In this document: piece after piece, positions 5,165-13,302 of the stretch
Position numbering within the stretch: position 1 is the stretch's first letter
Layout: every line of letters begins with the position of its first letter
Source: Kiritimatiellia bacterium
GTDB lineage: Bacteria > Verrucomicrobiota > Kiritimatiellia > RFP12 > UBA1067
Direction: 5' to 3'
Assembly: GCA_017521065.1 (NCBI GenBank)
Contig: JAFXEA010000195.1
Coordinates: 1-13,521 of the forward strand
DNA: 13,521 bases
Program-made: the position numbers and the translations under genes
Notes under the pieces: model-generated
The model's database searches: none
Told to the model about the DNA's origin: nothing
What the model saw: the letters and a program-made list of their open reading frames with translations, nothing else

Positions 5165-8100
5165 TCATTTAGTTCCCTTTCTGTCTGGCTCACTAAGCCG
5201 ATACCTGTAGATGGCGTTTCTCTTCGGAATGAATGCGACGAGCCAGTTCCCTTCGGATGCAACGCATGAGGCAATCTCCATCGTCCTTTCGACGAAAACG
5301 CAGTCACCGTCGCCGTTCCGCCGGTAGAGTTCAATACCGGACGGCGTCGCCCGCACTTCATGGCTATCGCCAAGCAGCGCCGTCTTGCCCGTTGAACAAA
5401 CTTCCACACCCTGTACATCATACTGGCGCTTTGCACGGTCGCTATACGCCGTAATCTTGGGGTCAAGGAAGATAACCCGTCCGCTCTTGCGCTCCTTGAT
5501 GTACAGTTTGCCATTCTTCACATCCACACCGGACACAGACTCCGCCCATGTCTTTGCGATCCCCCAGTTCATATCGCTGGTCATTGCATCGTCCGCCCTG
5601 TCGTCCAGCCAGAAATGGAGAATCCTCCATCTCGAAAACGCAAACACCTCCCCAGCTGCGACCGCAAGCGCCGTCACGTCGCGCATCCCGCCCAGGCGCC
5701 TGAGGCATGTTTTCGGCGCATCAGGCAAAAAGCGCTGCGCCCCCTGCGAAGTGGCAAGCCAATATCCACGTCCATCAAAGGCGACACCTCTTGTCTGGAT
5801 GGAGAAGCATCCGAGAGAAAGCTTTTCGTCCTGCGAAAGCGTACGTCCTACGCGAATTGCGCCCATCTGCAAAGCCCACGTCTCCCCTCCCAGGTTCTGA
5901 AGCGCCCCCGCCGCCAATCGCCTCGGCCATAATCCGTCGATTTGCTCCTTCCCCATCGGCGAAAATCTCCTCACAACGCATTGCGGCCATCCGCTTCCGA
6001 GAAGAATGTCGCCTGTCGACGGGCAGACGGCGACCGACTCCAGGCGGTTCGAACACACGGACGCATCCAGCACGACGCCAAGCGCCTCCCCGGACACCGT
6101 CCAGCCATATACTTTCTTCTCCCGCTTGTCGAGAACAAAGAATCTTCCGTTTGCCGCAAATCCTTTGCGGCACGATTGCGGCGCCACATGCAGCACACGA
6201 TTCTTGCCGCCTGTCCTGAACAGCGTCTGACCCGAGCTGATAGCACCGCATCCGACCTCAACTGCCGCAACCGCTCCGTTTTGCGGCCTGACCGCAAAAA
6301 GATTCCCTTCGCCATCAGAAACAATAGTGCCGGCGACATCGGACTTTATGCGCTCGACCTTTCCCGAAGCCTGTCTGAAGATAACTCCACCGGGAAAATG
6401 CACGTCTCTCTGCTTGTCGGCCACGACCCATTCGCAGTCTATCCACGGAATAGATGCTCCATCGCCCGCCGATTGCCCTATCACACCGGAAAACTCAAGA
6501 TGAGCCTCCCCCTCCACTTTGGCCGTTGCATTCGGACGTGCGACACCGCCCAACACAAGACGTCCAAACCGTCGCGGCATCTCCTTCTTCAGCTCAAAAA
6601 GGCGAATCTGCGAAAGGCTCTCTTTCCCGTCACGATCATTGAAAAGCGCCGCAATTCGCACCGCATTCCCTCGCAGCGGACGCTCCATGCCGAAGAATCT
6701 CCACGGCAGACGGAAACGATAGTGCGTAGCCGTTCCCCGACGCGTCACATTCAGCGGAACATCAGAAGTCGAAATCTTTCCCGCGCCGCCATGTCCCGCA
6801 GGAAATCTCTTCGGGTCGAACGTAATCGTCCTGTACGCCTCCGGACCTTTCACGGCAAGAGCAAGTGTGATTTCGCTTGGCGACTGCAACGCCATGTCGG
6901 ACTGGTAGTTCCCGGTCAGCCGCGCAAGTGCGCACTTGGCGATTCCCAGCTGCACGGAATCTCCGTTCCACGACATGAATCCTGTTCTTCCGTTGGTGTG
7001 GACATTGTCCGTGACGACGAAATCGCCGACAAGTTCCGAATCGGTCCAACCGAACGCGACAGATGCGGAAAAATCCTCCGGCGGCGGAACGGCCATCCTC
7101 TCGTCCCACACCGCCCGCCCGATGTCATCTCGACGGCACGGCATCCATGCATCCGGGTCTCCATCGATTCGCTCTGCTTTCCAGAAGTTGACGGTTGCGC
7201 CAAGCTCAGCCACGTAACCATCCGCAAAACCCGCTGTGACGTCAAGCGGCAGCTCTTCGAACGGACCTGGCTTGAATCCTGCCATCTCAACGACAACACG
7301 CCGTCTCTCTTTCGGCAAAAAGGAAAACATCTTTGTGTGGCGGGCGTCGGGATTTCCGCGCTGTCGCGTCCCGACCTTGATTTCGCTTTTCGCATCCGTC
7401 CTGTTCTCGACGTCGGCGCATATTGCCGGAACATCCCCGACAAACGTAGGCTCTACCGAATGTATGCGTATCTTCACCCGAGCCTCACGCTCCGCCGCCT
7501 TGCGCTTCGCCTCCGCAGCAAGTTTCTTCGCCTCAGTTCCGCATCTGCCCCACATCTTCGGATCCGGTCCGACGACATAGACAGGCGTCTCGGAGAGCGG
7601 CAGCTTAAGCGTTCCGCCCGTGCACGAAACAACCCTCTCGTTGCCCATTACGTCAGCCACGACAATCTTATCCCTCCCTACCGGAATCTCGGCTTCACCG
7701 CCTTTGCCGCCGTAGTCCCAAAGAACGATCACGCAACTGTCGTCCGCATCGGCATAGCAGTACCCAAGCGAAGACGGTCCCCAGATCCCTTCAAGGCAAG
7801 CCGTGGGACGCTTCCCGTCGACAAGCCAAGTCGCAGCGGAAAGCCCAGCCGCCACCGCCCGCGGAGACGTGAAACGGACTCCATACCTTTTACTCTCAAG
7901 TTCGAGATTGAAGAAGAGGCCGTAATCTCCGTCTCTGTCGAGTCCGTTGTCGTTGCCGAAATCGACGCCGTAGAATGCAAGGTTCTTCTCGAAACCTTCG
8001 CCGAGCAGAATGAAATTGGCGCGCAGAAGCCCGTTCAGCTTGCGCAGTTCGCCCTCGACCGTACCTGGCTCCGCAAAGCCCTGTTCCGTTCCGTACAACG

Positions 8101-9196
8101 GCAGATCCCGACCGATCCTGTCGCGGATCATCCGCTTCAGCTGGCGAACGTTCGAAATTAGTCCGTTCGATTCGGGCGGATAGGCGATGTACGGATGGAT
8201 GCTGTAGGCGTTCAGGTGTTCAAGCAGCCCCGCGTCTATCAGCTGTCTGTGATAGTCGAGCGTCCTGATGTTCGAGACGGAAGGAAAGCACGTTACACCT
8301 CCTTCCGGATCCTCCCTGTCGATCGCAGCTTTCAGCGCGGCGGCAACCTTCACAACCGTATGCACGTCCAATCCGAGATCCGGCTCCCACATCATTTCGT
8401 AAAGCCGATTATCCTGTCCCGGAAGCGTCTGCTCACGCGCCGCCCGGACCATTTTGGGCAATACTTCCTGCAAGTAGGCAAATCCACTCTTGTCGCCGAA
8501 AACCAAATTGCGGGAATAGTCTCCCTTCTTCACATGGCCGAGAATCCACGAACGGGCCTCGTCGCTCCAGAAACCGTTGTCGTACGTACGAGAGTCCGGA
8601 CGGAAAAGCGCATCGTGCCAGTAGAGGATCGGCCATGTCTTCCAGCCTTCCTTCGCGCACCATGTCTCCACAGCCTTGCGTCCCTCCGCAGGATTCGACT
8701 TCGGAGGACGCCCGTCGAGCTTGTGCCGCGCCCCGATCCAATCGCTTCCTCCGTACAGACCGAAAAACGAATCTTTCCATGGAATTTGAGGCCTCGTCGC
8801 AGGATCGCGCAGCACGGCGTAGGTGAGAAGCCCAGCCGGACGCGACCCTCTCTTCTTCAAGGTGCATCCGCCGGAACTGACGCTGACGCGGAAGCATCCG
8901 AACTGCTCCGTCGGCAAGTCGAAGGACCCCTCCCACGATCCGTCGGCATCCGTATGAAACACCTCCTCGCACTCGTCTACCACTACACCCTTGTAATTGG
9001 CGATTTCGACTTTGAGCGGATGTTTTCGCCCCGGAGCGAAACCTCGTGCGCGAACCCACATCGACGCCGAAGCACCGCGCACGAAACACGATTCACGGGG
9101 TTCCGACGTCTCCGCCGAAATCTCCTCTGCCGCAGATGCCGTGGCAGCAAGGCATAGCACGACAAAACAAACAACAAGTCTCGGCATTCTCATCAT
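5165..9196 (-). CDS. Large secreted putative clan GH-A hydrolase with CBM9-like and propeller-like modules
   Basis: A 1343-aa protein from the ATG at 9196, which overlaps the preceding stop as ATGA; an ATG at 9223 with AAGGTG upstream would add nine residues. Order: signal peptide (MMRMPRLVVCFVVLCLAATASA), an Ig-like domain (about 25-115), a TIM-barrel-like hydrolase (about 135-545), an Ala/Lys/Glu-rich linker and beta-rich domain (about 550-670), a CBM9-like domain (about 675-880, with IDGDPDAW, FGWTDSELVGDFVVTDN and SWNGDSVQLGI), then a beta-propeller-like region to the end. Candidate catalytic acids are E271 in MMWEPDLG and E371 in LYGTEQGF, with HPY (334-336) between, as in clan GH-A. I cannot assign a GH family. 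The last 30 residues are duplicated downstream. It probably degrades a plant or algal polysaccharide together with GH28. Confidence 0.75.
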   Translation of the reverse strand: MMRMPRLVVCFVVLCLAATASAAEEISAETSEPRESCFVRGASASMWVRARGFAPGRKHPLKVEIANYKGVVVDECEEVFHTDADGSWEGSFDLPTEQFGCFRVSVSSGGCTLKKRGSRPAGLLTYAVLRDPATRPQIPWKDSFFGLYGGSDWIGARHKLDGRPPKSNPAEGRKAVETWCAKEGWKTWPILYWHDALFRPDSRTYDNGFWSDEARSWILGHVKKGDYSRNLVFGDKSGFAYLQEVLPKMVRAAREQTLPGQDNRLYEMMWEPDLGLDVHTVVKVAAALKAAIDREDPEGGVTCFPSVSNIRTLDYHRQLIDAGLLEHLNAYSIHPYIAYPPESNGLISNVRQLKRMIRDRIGRDLPLYGTEQGFAEPGTVEGELRKLNGLLRANFILLGEGFEKNLAFYGVDFGNDNGLDRDGDYGLFFNLELESKRYGVRFTSPRAVAAGLSAATWLVDGKRPTACLEGIWGPSSLGYCYADADDSCVIVLWDYGGKGGEAEIPVGRDKIVVADVMGNERVVSCTGGTLKLPLSETPVYVVGPDPKMWGRCGTEAKKLAAEAKRKAAEREARVKIRIHSVEPTFVGDVPAICADVENRTDAKSEIKVGTRQRGNPDARHTKMFSFLPKERRRVVVEMAGFKPGPFEELPLDVTAGFADGYVAELGATVNFWKAERIDGDPDAWMPCRRDDIGRAVWDERMAVPPPEDFSASVAFGWTDSELVGDFVVTDNVHTNGRTGFMSWNGDSVQLGIAKCALARLTGNYQSDMALQSPSEITLALAVKGPEAYRTITFDPKRFPAGHGGAGKISTSDVPLNVTRRGTATHYRFRLPWRFFGMERPLRGNAVRIAALFNDRDGKESLSQIRLFELKKEMPRRFGRLVLGGVARPNATAKVEGEAHLEFSGVIGQSAGDGASIPWIDCEWVVADKQRDVHFPGGVIFRQASGKVERIKSDVAGTIVSDGEGNLFAVRPQNGAVAAVEVGCGAISSGQTLFRTGGKNRVLHVAPQSCRKGFAANGRFFVLDKREKKVYGWTVSGEALGVVLDASVCSNRLESVAVCPSTGDILLGSGWPQCVVRRFSPMGKEQIDGLWPRRLAAGALQNLGGETWALQMGAIRVGRTLSQDEKLSLGCFSIQTRGVAFDGRGYWLATSQGAQRFLPDAPKTCLRRLGGMRDVTALAVAAGEVFAFSRWRILHFWLDDRADDAMTSDMNWGIAKTWAESVSGVDVKNGKLYIKERKSGRVIFLDPKITAYSDRAKRQYDVQGVEVCSTGKTALLGDSHEVRATPSGIELYRRNGDGDCVFVERTMEIASCVASEGNWLVAFIPKRNAIYRYRLSEPDRKGTK

Positions 9197-10821
9197 TTTA
9201 CGACCATTACCATTCCGCGGCATTGCTTCACCTTCAGTGTCACCTTAGTCCCAGACCGGACAAGCTCCGCACTGAAGCCGTTAGGAACGATCGCCTGCAA
9301 TTCATCGTTCCAGCGAGCGACGGCCTCGTCGTACTTTGCGCTAGAATATGAAACACCGTTTACAGTGCCCGAATAGAACGAACCCCCGTTTATCAGAATA
9401 ACTTCGCGCTTGTGTTCTCCGTTGGCTTTCATGTCTGCGCAGAACCCCGGCAAGCAGTTGATTTCGCAAGTGAGATTTGCCGAATCGGCGTTGGACTGCA
9501 AATATTGCGCGCAATCGAATCTGAACGGCACACATCCGGCGCGGTAACTACTGGCGGGGAGATCGAAAACCCAGTTCAGTCCGCACGTAAGGTATGCCCC
9601 TTCGTTATACTTGTCTTTAATGAATGTAACCGACGGGTTGTCGCCCTGCATCCTGTATGTAAGGCGATTGCCCGTATTGTTGTTGTTATATTTGGGGCCT
9701 CTTGTCGAGACAACACCGTTCGAGCAGATGATGCCGTTATTTGACCCACTACCGGAATTGTATGTCGCCGTGCCAGACACGAGCTTACCTCCATTCCTGA
9801 CGACAATGTAGTTGTTCGTTGAACCGGTTGCAACACCTCCCTTCCACGCGAAAGCATGCTCCCCAATGTTCAACTCGGATCCTTCACCCTCGACAACAAC
9901 GCGATTGTTCGCCCCCTTCTTAATGCCTATAATAGCTCTATTTGCGACCGTCACCTTCGCACCATCCCTGATACGGAATATTTCGCCGCCTCCAAGGGAT
10001 GCCAGAAGGGAATAACCCGCGTTGACGTCTCCATCCAAATCATCACCCCTGTTGCCGGTATTTGCATTTCCCCTGAAAACAACCTCCGTTCCGGTGCCGC
10101 TGATATCAACAAGCGGCAAACCATCCGTATGAACGCCGATGGATCCACCGTTATATGAACGCGACATCGTGAATTGACCTGCCGACACCTTGCTGCCTCC
10201 GCCTATGAAAATACGAGTGTCTGCCGGCCCTGTCGAATACCCAGGCATCAGGACATGATTGATCCATACTGTACTGTTTGAAATCGCCAGGTAGTCATGG
10301 CTGTACTGCGTCATCCACATATTGTCAACATTAGTGACCGTACAACCATTGAAGTTCATTTTCAGCCAGTATGCCTGATCGTTACCCTTCAGCAGTGCGT
10401 TGCCTAAAAAATCAATGTCGCCGTCATTGAATCGGATTGTACACCAGCCTGGATACCCACCTGAAGAACCTGCCCAGCGTGCACCACCCTCAATTTTGTC
10501 GCCAATAGTCAATTTCGCATCATTCTCGAACTGGAATGTGTAAGTACGGGAATTCCAATTTGCATCATAGTCGATGTACAAGCCATTCAGCGAACCATCT
10601 CTATCGACAATGTAAGTCACATTGTTCGCGGATACGAACTTCGCACGGTTTCCCGTGCCTATTGCTGGCACTCCGTTGGGCGACCAGGCGTCGGGCGAAA
10701 GAATCTTCCACGAACCGTCTGTATTAGGGAATGTCACATCGACTGCAAAGGAGTCGATAGGCGTCATGGCAACGCAGAGTACAACAATCATGAAAAATCT
10801 TCGGATGGTGAATGTATTCAT
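9193..10821 (-). CDS. Secreted beta-strand-rich protein of unknown function
   Basis: A 542-aa protein. The ATG at 10821 is chosen: AAAGGA lies eight bases upstream, and a signal peptide starts there (MNTFTIRRFFMIVVLCVAMTPIDSFA, likely cut before VDV). The frame is open further upstream but overlaps the regulator. The mature part is rich in Gly and Asn, with repeated beta-turn-like segments (DNAKLTIGDK.., GGGSKVSAGQF.., GAKVTVANRAIIG.., NYIVVRNGGKL..), typical of parallel beta-helix or autotransporter-like passenger proteins of PVC bacteria. No catalytic motif is evident. It ends in CRGMVMVVK. It lies 5 bp after the regulator and overlaps the next gene, so it belongs to the operon; a surface role in binding the polysaccharide is a guess. 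Confidence 0.7.
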   Translation of the reverse strand: MNTFTIRRFFMIVVLCVAMTPIDSFAVDVTFPNTDGSWKILSPDAWSPNGVPAIGTGNRAKFVSANNVTYIVDRDGSLNGLYIDYDANWNSRTYTFQFENDAKLTIGDKIEGGARWAGSSGGYPGWCTIRFNDGDIDFLGNALLKGNDQAYWLKMNFNGCTVTNVDNMWMTQYSHDYLAISNSTVWINHVLMPGYSTGPADTRIFIGGGSKVSAGQFTMSRSYNGGSIGVHTDGLPLVDISGTGTEVVFRGNANTGNRGDDLDGDVNAGYSLLASLGGGEIFRIRDGAKVTVANRAIIGIKKGANNRVVVEGEGSELNIGEHAFAWKGGVATGSTNNYIVVRNGGKLVSGTATYNSGSGSNNGIICSNGVVSTRGPKYNNNNTGNRLTYRMQGDNPSVTFIKDKYNEGAYLTCGLNWVFDLPASSYRAGCVPFRFDCAQYLQSNADSANLTCEINCLPGFCADMKANGEHKREVILINGGSFYSGTVNGVSYSSAKYDEAVARWNDELQAIVPNGFSAELVRSGTKVTLKVKQCRGMVMVVK

Positions 10822-10826
10822 TAGTG

Positions 10827-11927
10827 TTATCCTTTCTTTGCAAATTGGGCAGTCGAGGCCCGGATGACAAGATGAGAGGCAAGCAAAACTTCCCTCGGTG
10901 GAAGCAACGGATTTTCGACACGCGATAGCATAAGATTCACAGCCGACACGCCGATTTCCTCGCACGGCTGCACAAACGTCGTGAGCGGCGGGTCACACTC
11001 CGCCGACACATGGTCGCCATCTACGCCAGCAAGAAGAACGTCACCAGGAACGTTCACTCTCACTCTGCGAAGCTCTTCAAGAAGTTCAACGCCCATATAG
11101 TCGTGACAGGCAATGACGGCGTCAGGACGCTTTTTCCCCGAAAACAGGCGCCTGACCGTAGTTCGCATTTCTGCGCCGCTCATAAACACCATGTCCTCCT
11201 TGCGCCACTTCAGCCCTGCCTCACTGACAGCTAGCCCAACGCCCATTCCTCGTAGCATCGATGTTGGCGCGGGCCTTGGCTCAGAGACATACACTATGCG
11301 TTTCGCCCCAGCATCTATCATGTGTCTCGCAAGGTCGTAGCCTATGCGCAGATTGTCTGTTCCCACCAGATCGTATGCGCTGCGGCGAGGCGGCTGAACG
11401 AAGTCGCTGTCTATCAGCACAACGGGGATGTGCGCTTCGTCCAACGCGGACAGGATAGCACGATTGGCGCGCTCCGAATTTCGCAAAAAGTGAAGCGGCT
11501 GCATAAACACGCCAGAAATCCGTTCACCGACACACATTCGCGTGAACTCGCGGGCGTGCGACATCCGCTCAGACTCCCTATGTCCAGGCGCTGAAACCGA
11601 AAACAACGCGCAACCGCGCTTCGCAAGTGCGGTCTCGACTCCATTTCTTATCGCAGTATAAAACGGATTTACATTGTATCCGTTACCGAGCATGATCGCA
11701 AACAGGCGCCGCCGCGACTCTGTCGGTATTACTGTCGTGCCAGATCCGACTTTGCGTCGTATGAGCCGCATCTCTTCAAGTTCACGCAAAGCAGCGCGTA
11801 CGGTTTCTCTCGCAGCGGCGAAACGGCGAACAAGGGCGCGTTCGCTAGGGAAACGCCCTGCGAACTTGCCAGCGCCAATCTCGGCGATTAGCGTCTCGCT
11901 GATAAACTTTCTCTTGTCCTCAACCAT
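10827..11927 (-). CDS. GntR/LacI hybrid transcriptional regulator
   Basis: A 366-aa protein from the ATG at 11927; a TTG at 11933 is an alternative start. Residues 1-70 form a GntR winged helix (GRFPSERALVRRFAAARETV, then RAALRELEEMRLIRRKVGSGTTV). Residues 75-360 form a LacI-type sugar-binding domain (AIMLGN.., GVFMQPLHF, IPVVLIDSDF, VGTDNLRIGYDLARHMIDAG, PDAVIACHDYMGVELLEEL, LAGVDGD), the architecture of AraR-type regulators. It probably senses a sugar released from the target polysaccharide and represses the operon. It is the first gene; 5 bp separate its stop from the next ATG, which implies autoregulation. The ribosome site is weak (GGAAA). It is not identified as any named regulator. Confidence 0.88.
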   Translation of the reverse strand: MVEDKRKFISETLIAEIGAGKFAGRFPSERALVRRFAAARETVRAALRELEEMRLIRRKVGSGTTVIPTESRRRLFAIMLGNGYNVNPFYTAIRNGVETALAKRGCALFSVSAPGHRESERMSHAREFTRMCVGERISGVFMQPLHFLRNSERANRAILSALDEAHIPVVLIDSDFVQPPRRSAYDLVGTDNLRIGYDLARHMIDAGAKRIVYVSEPRPAPTSMLRGMGVGLAVSEAGLKWRKEDMVFMSGAEMRTTVRRLFSGKKRPDAVIACHDYMGVELLEELRRVRVNVPGDVLLAGVDGDHVSAECDPPLTTFVQPCEEIGVSAVNLMLSRVENPLLPPREVLLASHLVIRASTAQFAKKG

Positions 11928-11978
11928 ATTCAAATTTCCGGCAAAAATTGTACAACATTTTTACCCGGGTTAGTGCAA

Positions 11979-11990
11979 TGGTCTAGACCA
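11979..11990. promoter_or_regulatory. Candidate operator TGGTCTAGACCA
   Basis: A perfect 12-bp palindrome about 52 bp above the regulator's ATG. TGGT-N4-ACCA is the type of site bound by GntR-family proteins. A second, shorter palindrome (TTGTACAA, 11948-11955) overlaps a possible minus-strand -10 (TACAAT). I see no good -35 for that -10. Confidence 0.55.
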
Positions 11991-12005
11991 CTTTATGCTA
12001 TTTTT

Positions 12006-12320
12006 TTAACTGGGGATATTCCCCTGGCAGTAAAAAAAAAGACTCACCTTCTTTTTTGTCAATCGCAACAGTTGGTTGACTATCGAAGTTCCATATTCCG
12101 GTGGAGAATGGGGCGCCTCATAGACTTTCAACCCAAGCTTCTGCACCTTGTCCACACCAGAACAACTGGGGTCTGACTATGTAAAGAGTTGCAATTCGCG
12201 CATCTGTTGACTGGTTTCGTCAAATAGCGCAGTTCTGCCAGTATATAAGATTTCGTCCGCACCATAATCTTGAGAATCAGTCCAAACCATCCTCTTTCTG
12301 ATCAGAAGAGAGTTGATATC
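12006..12320 (-). pseudogene. Possible decayed reading frame, minus strand
   Basis: One minus-strand frame from 12320 to 12006 is open except for a single TAG (12177-12179). The upstream part reads RKRMVWTDSQDYGADEILY.. and the downstream part VDKVQKLGLKVYEAPHSPPE.. and on to IPS. Both pieces have protein-like composition, with few rare residues, but I recognise neither family. The TAG falls next to a REP-like motif. It may be a relic of a gene cut by repeats, or chance. It has no clear ribosome site. Confidence 0.25.
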
Positions 12321-12521
12321 TTATAGGTGAATTCTCATTTTCAAGACCTCATTATTACCTATATTTGGTGTTCAATTCTCACAAATTATAATTTGTGAGA
12401 ATTGATGATTTGCAAGGAAATAAGAGTGTCCTTTGAAGGAGTGAGATAAGTAAAAAGATGAGGTAAATATTTGATTAACTGGATGATTTCTGTTGATTCT
12501 TGAAGGGACAGACCCTTCAAA
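12162..12521. repeat. REP-like ends around a palindromic core
   Basis: The left motif CTGGGGTCTGACTATG (12166-12181) and the right hairpin TGAAGGG-ACAGA-CCCTTCA (12501-12519) share GGGTCTG in opposite orientations. They enclose about 330 bp of AT-rich DNA with a perfect palindrome. GGGTCTG-type motifs recur in repeats tied to REP-associated tyrosine transposases (established knowledge); no such transposase is in the window. Confidence 0.4.
12372..12405. repeat. 34-bp perfect palindrome
   Basis: The arm TCAATTCTCACAAATTA (12372-12388) is followed directly by its exact reverse complement (12389-12405), with no spacer. It would form a 17-bp cruciform or RNA hairpin. No T-run follows it. A related GAATTCTCA occurs about 50 bp to the left (near 12330). 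Confidence 0.9.
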
Positions 12522-12660
12522 ATGCAACGCGCAATCTCGCGGCGTTGCCGATCGGCAAGACGCTTGCGGCGGAGGGGCTCGAACCTTCATCGACAGGGAA
12601 AGGCGTCTCGAAGGTGACGGTTCAGATGGATCCGGCGGCACGTGCGACGGCGGATTGCGC
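12500..12660 (+). pseudogene. Unidentified coding-like fragment fused to copy B
   Basis: On the plus strand the frame reads LQNATRNLAALPIGKTLAAE.. and on to KVTVQMDPAARATADC, which looks protein-like and is GC-richer than the DNA to its left. It ends at the exact point (about 12657) where identity with cassette A begins. It is probably a piece of another gene brought here by rearrangement. I do not recognise it. Confidence 0.3.
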
Positions 12661-12711
12661 GGCGCTTTCCGCAACATCGGCAATATGACCAAGAGTCATG
12701 CGATCCTTCAT
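12622..12711 (-). pseudogene. Truncated second gene of cassette B
   Basis: The ATG at 12711 overlaps the gene 1 stop as ATGA, as in copy A. The first 18 codons (MKDRMTLGHIADVAESAA) are identical to copy A in DNA as well as protein. The frame then runs into unrelated sequence (QSAVARAAGSI) and stops at 12622. The whole helix-turn-helix part is missing. Confidence 0.8.
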
Positions 12712-13164
12712 CGCGCACCTCCCTTGCTGGAGTTGTGTCCGGTGTAGCGGTTGAGGCGGTTCTGGAAGGCTGATGCGGGATTGCGCAACTTGCATTCGCG
12801 CATAATCGATATCTGCTCCAAGTACAGATCGCGGAATGCCTCATAGCCAATCTCGTTGGCGATCTTTAGCCAGAGCGAACGGTCGCGGGCTGCTTGCCTA
12901 TCACTAAATTCAGCAACTGCATCTTCCACCGCTTCGCGCACAGGATCGAAATCGCCGCCAAAGGTTTTCACTCGCCATGCGGTGAAATCGGCGCTTCCCT
13001 CGCGTACGCATGCGCGCGCCTGGTGGGTCTAATAGGGATTCTTTAAGAATCCCCGTAGGTCTAACCACGCGTGCATGCGTATACGCGCGCGAGGATTGGG
13101 GATTGTGCATAACTCTGGAATCGGCGGTTTTGCCGCCGCCCGGATTCGTATTTTTGTTGGCCAT
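12708..13164 (-). pseudogene. Cassette gene 1, copy B, frameshifted in the palindromic insert
   Basis: Starting at the ATG at 13164 (CAAAAGGAGCC upstream), the protein begins MANKNTNPGGGKTADSRVMH, then an insert with RAYTHARVV..GILKES..ARMRTR. After this the frame is wrong and stops at 12910. The conserved domain (FGGDFDPVREAVEDAVAEF, WLKIANEIG, ASAFQNRLN, SSKGGA) is intact in the next frame and ends at 12708. The shift lies within or next to the alternating tract at 13001-13019; adding two bases, or removing one, restores the frame. It is either a decayed gene or an off phase of a variable gene. Confidence 0.8.
13001..13091. repeat. Palindromic, Z-DNA-prone insert inside cassette gene 1 (copy B)
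   Basis: The centre is a perfect hairpin, GGGATTCTT-T-AAGAATCCC (13035-13053), 19 nt long like that of copy A but of different sequence. Alternating purine-pyrimidine tracts lie at 13001-13019 and 13066-13091; the latter is 26 nt, the same length as its counterpart in copy A. The left tract is about half as long as in copy A. Confidence 0.85.
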
Positions 13165-13229
13165 ATGTGGCTCCTTTTGGGGTTGTTGTCAAGCGCCCGC
13201 GGCACCCGCCGCAGACAAAATCCGGGTAC

Positions 13230-13257
13230 AAAAAAAGCGCGTCGTTTCCGACGCGCT
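13230..13257 (-). terminator. Intrinsic terminator above cassette B
   Basis: On the minus strand, AGCGCGTCG-GAAA-CGACGCGCT forms a perfect 9-bp stem with a GNRA loop, followed by six more T. It lies between two divergent genes, about 70 bp above the ATG at 13164. No minus-strand gene is visible above it within the window, so it could be an attenuator for cassette B or an insulator. Confidence 0.8.
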
Positions 13258-13302
13258 CATTGCAAAAATGCTATAATTGGAGGCAGTTAAGAGGAATTGA
13301 CG

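Noticed and set aside
5942..8161. A 739-codon open frame on the plus strand
   Set aside because: It lies entirely opposite the 1343-aa hydrolase gene, whose frame shows signal peptide, domains and motifs. The plus-strand translation is Arg/Ser/His-rich and lacks any domain; it is a codon-bias shadow.
10822..10965. 48-codon N-terminal extension of the 542-aa secreted protein
   Set aside because: It overlaps the regulator's C-terminus; a ribosome site and signal peptide mark the ATG at 10821.
12001..12042. Bidirectional terminator around GGGGA-TAT-TCCCC
   Set aside because: The homopolymers are the wrong way round (T-run before, A-run after on the plus strand), so neither strand gives a hairpin followed by T.
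12370..12410. Intrinsic terminator at the 34-bp palindrome
   Set aside because: The stem is AT-rich and no T-run follows on either strand.
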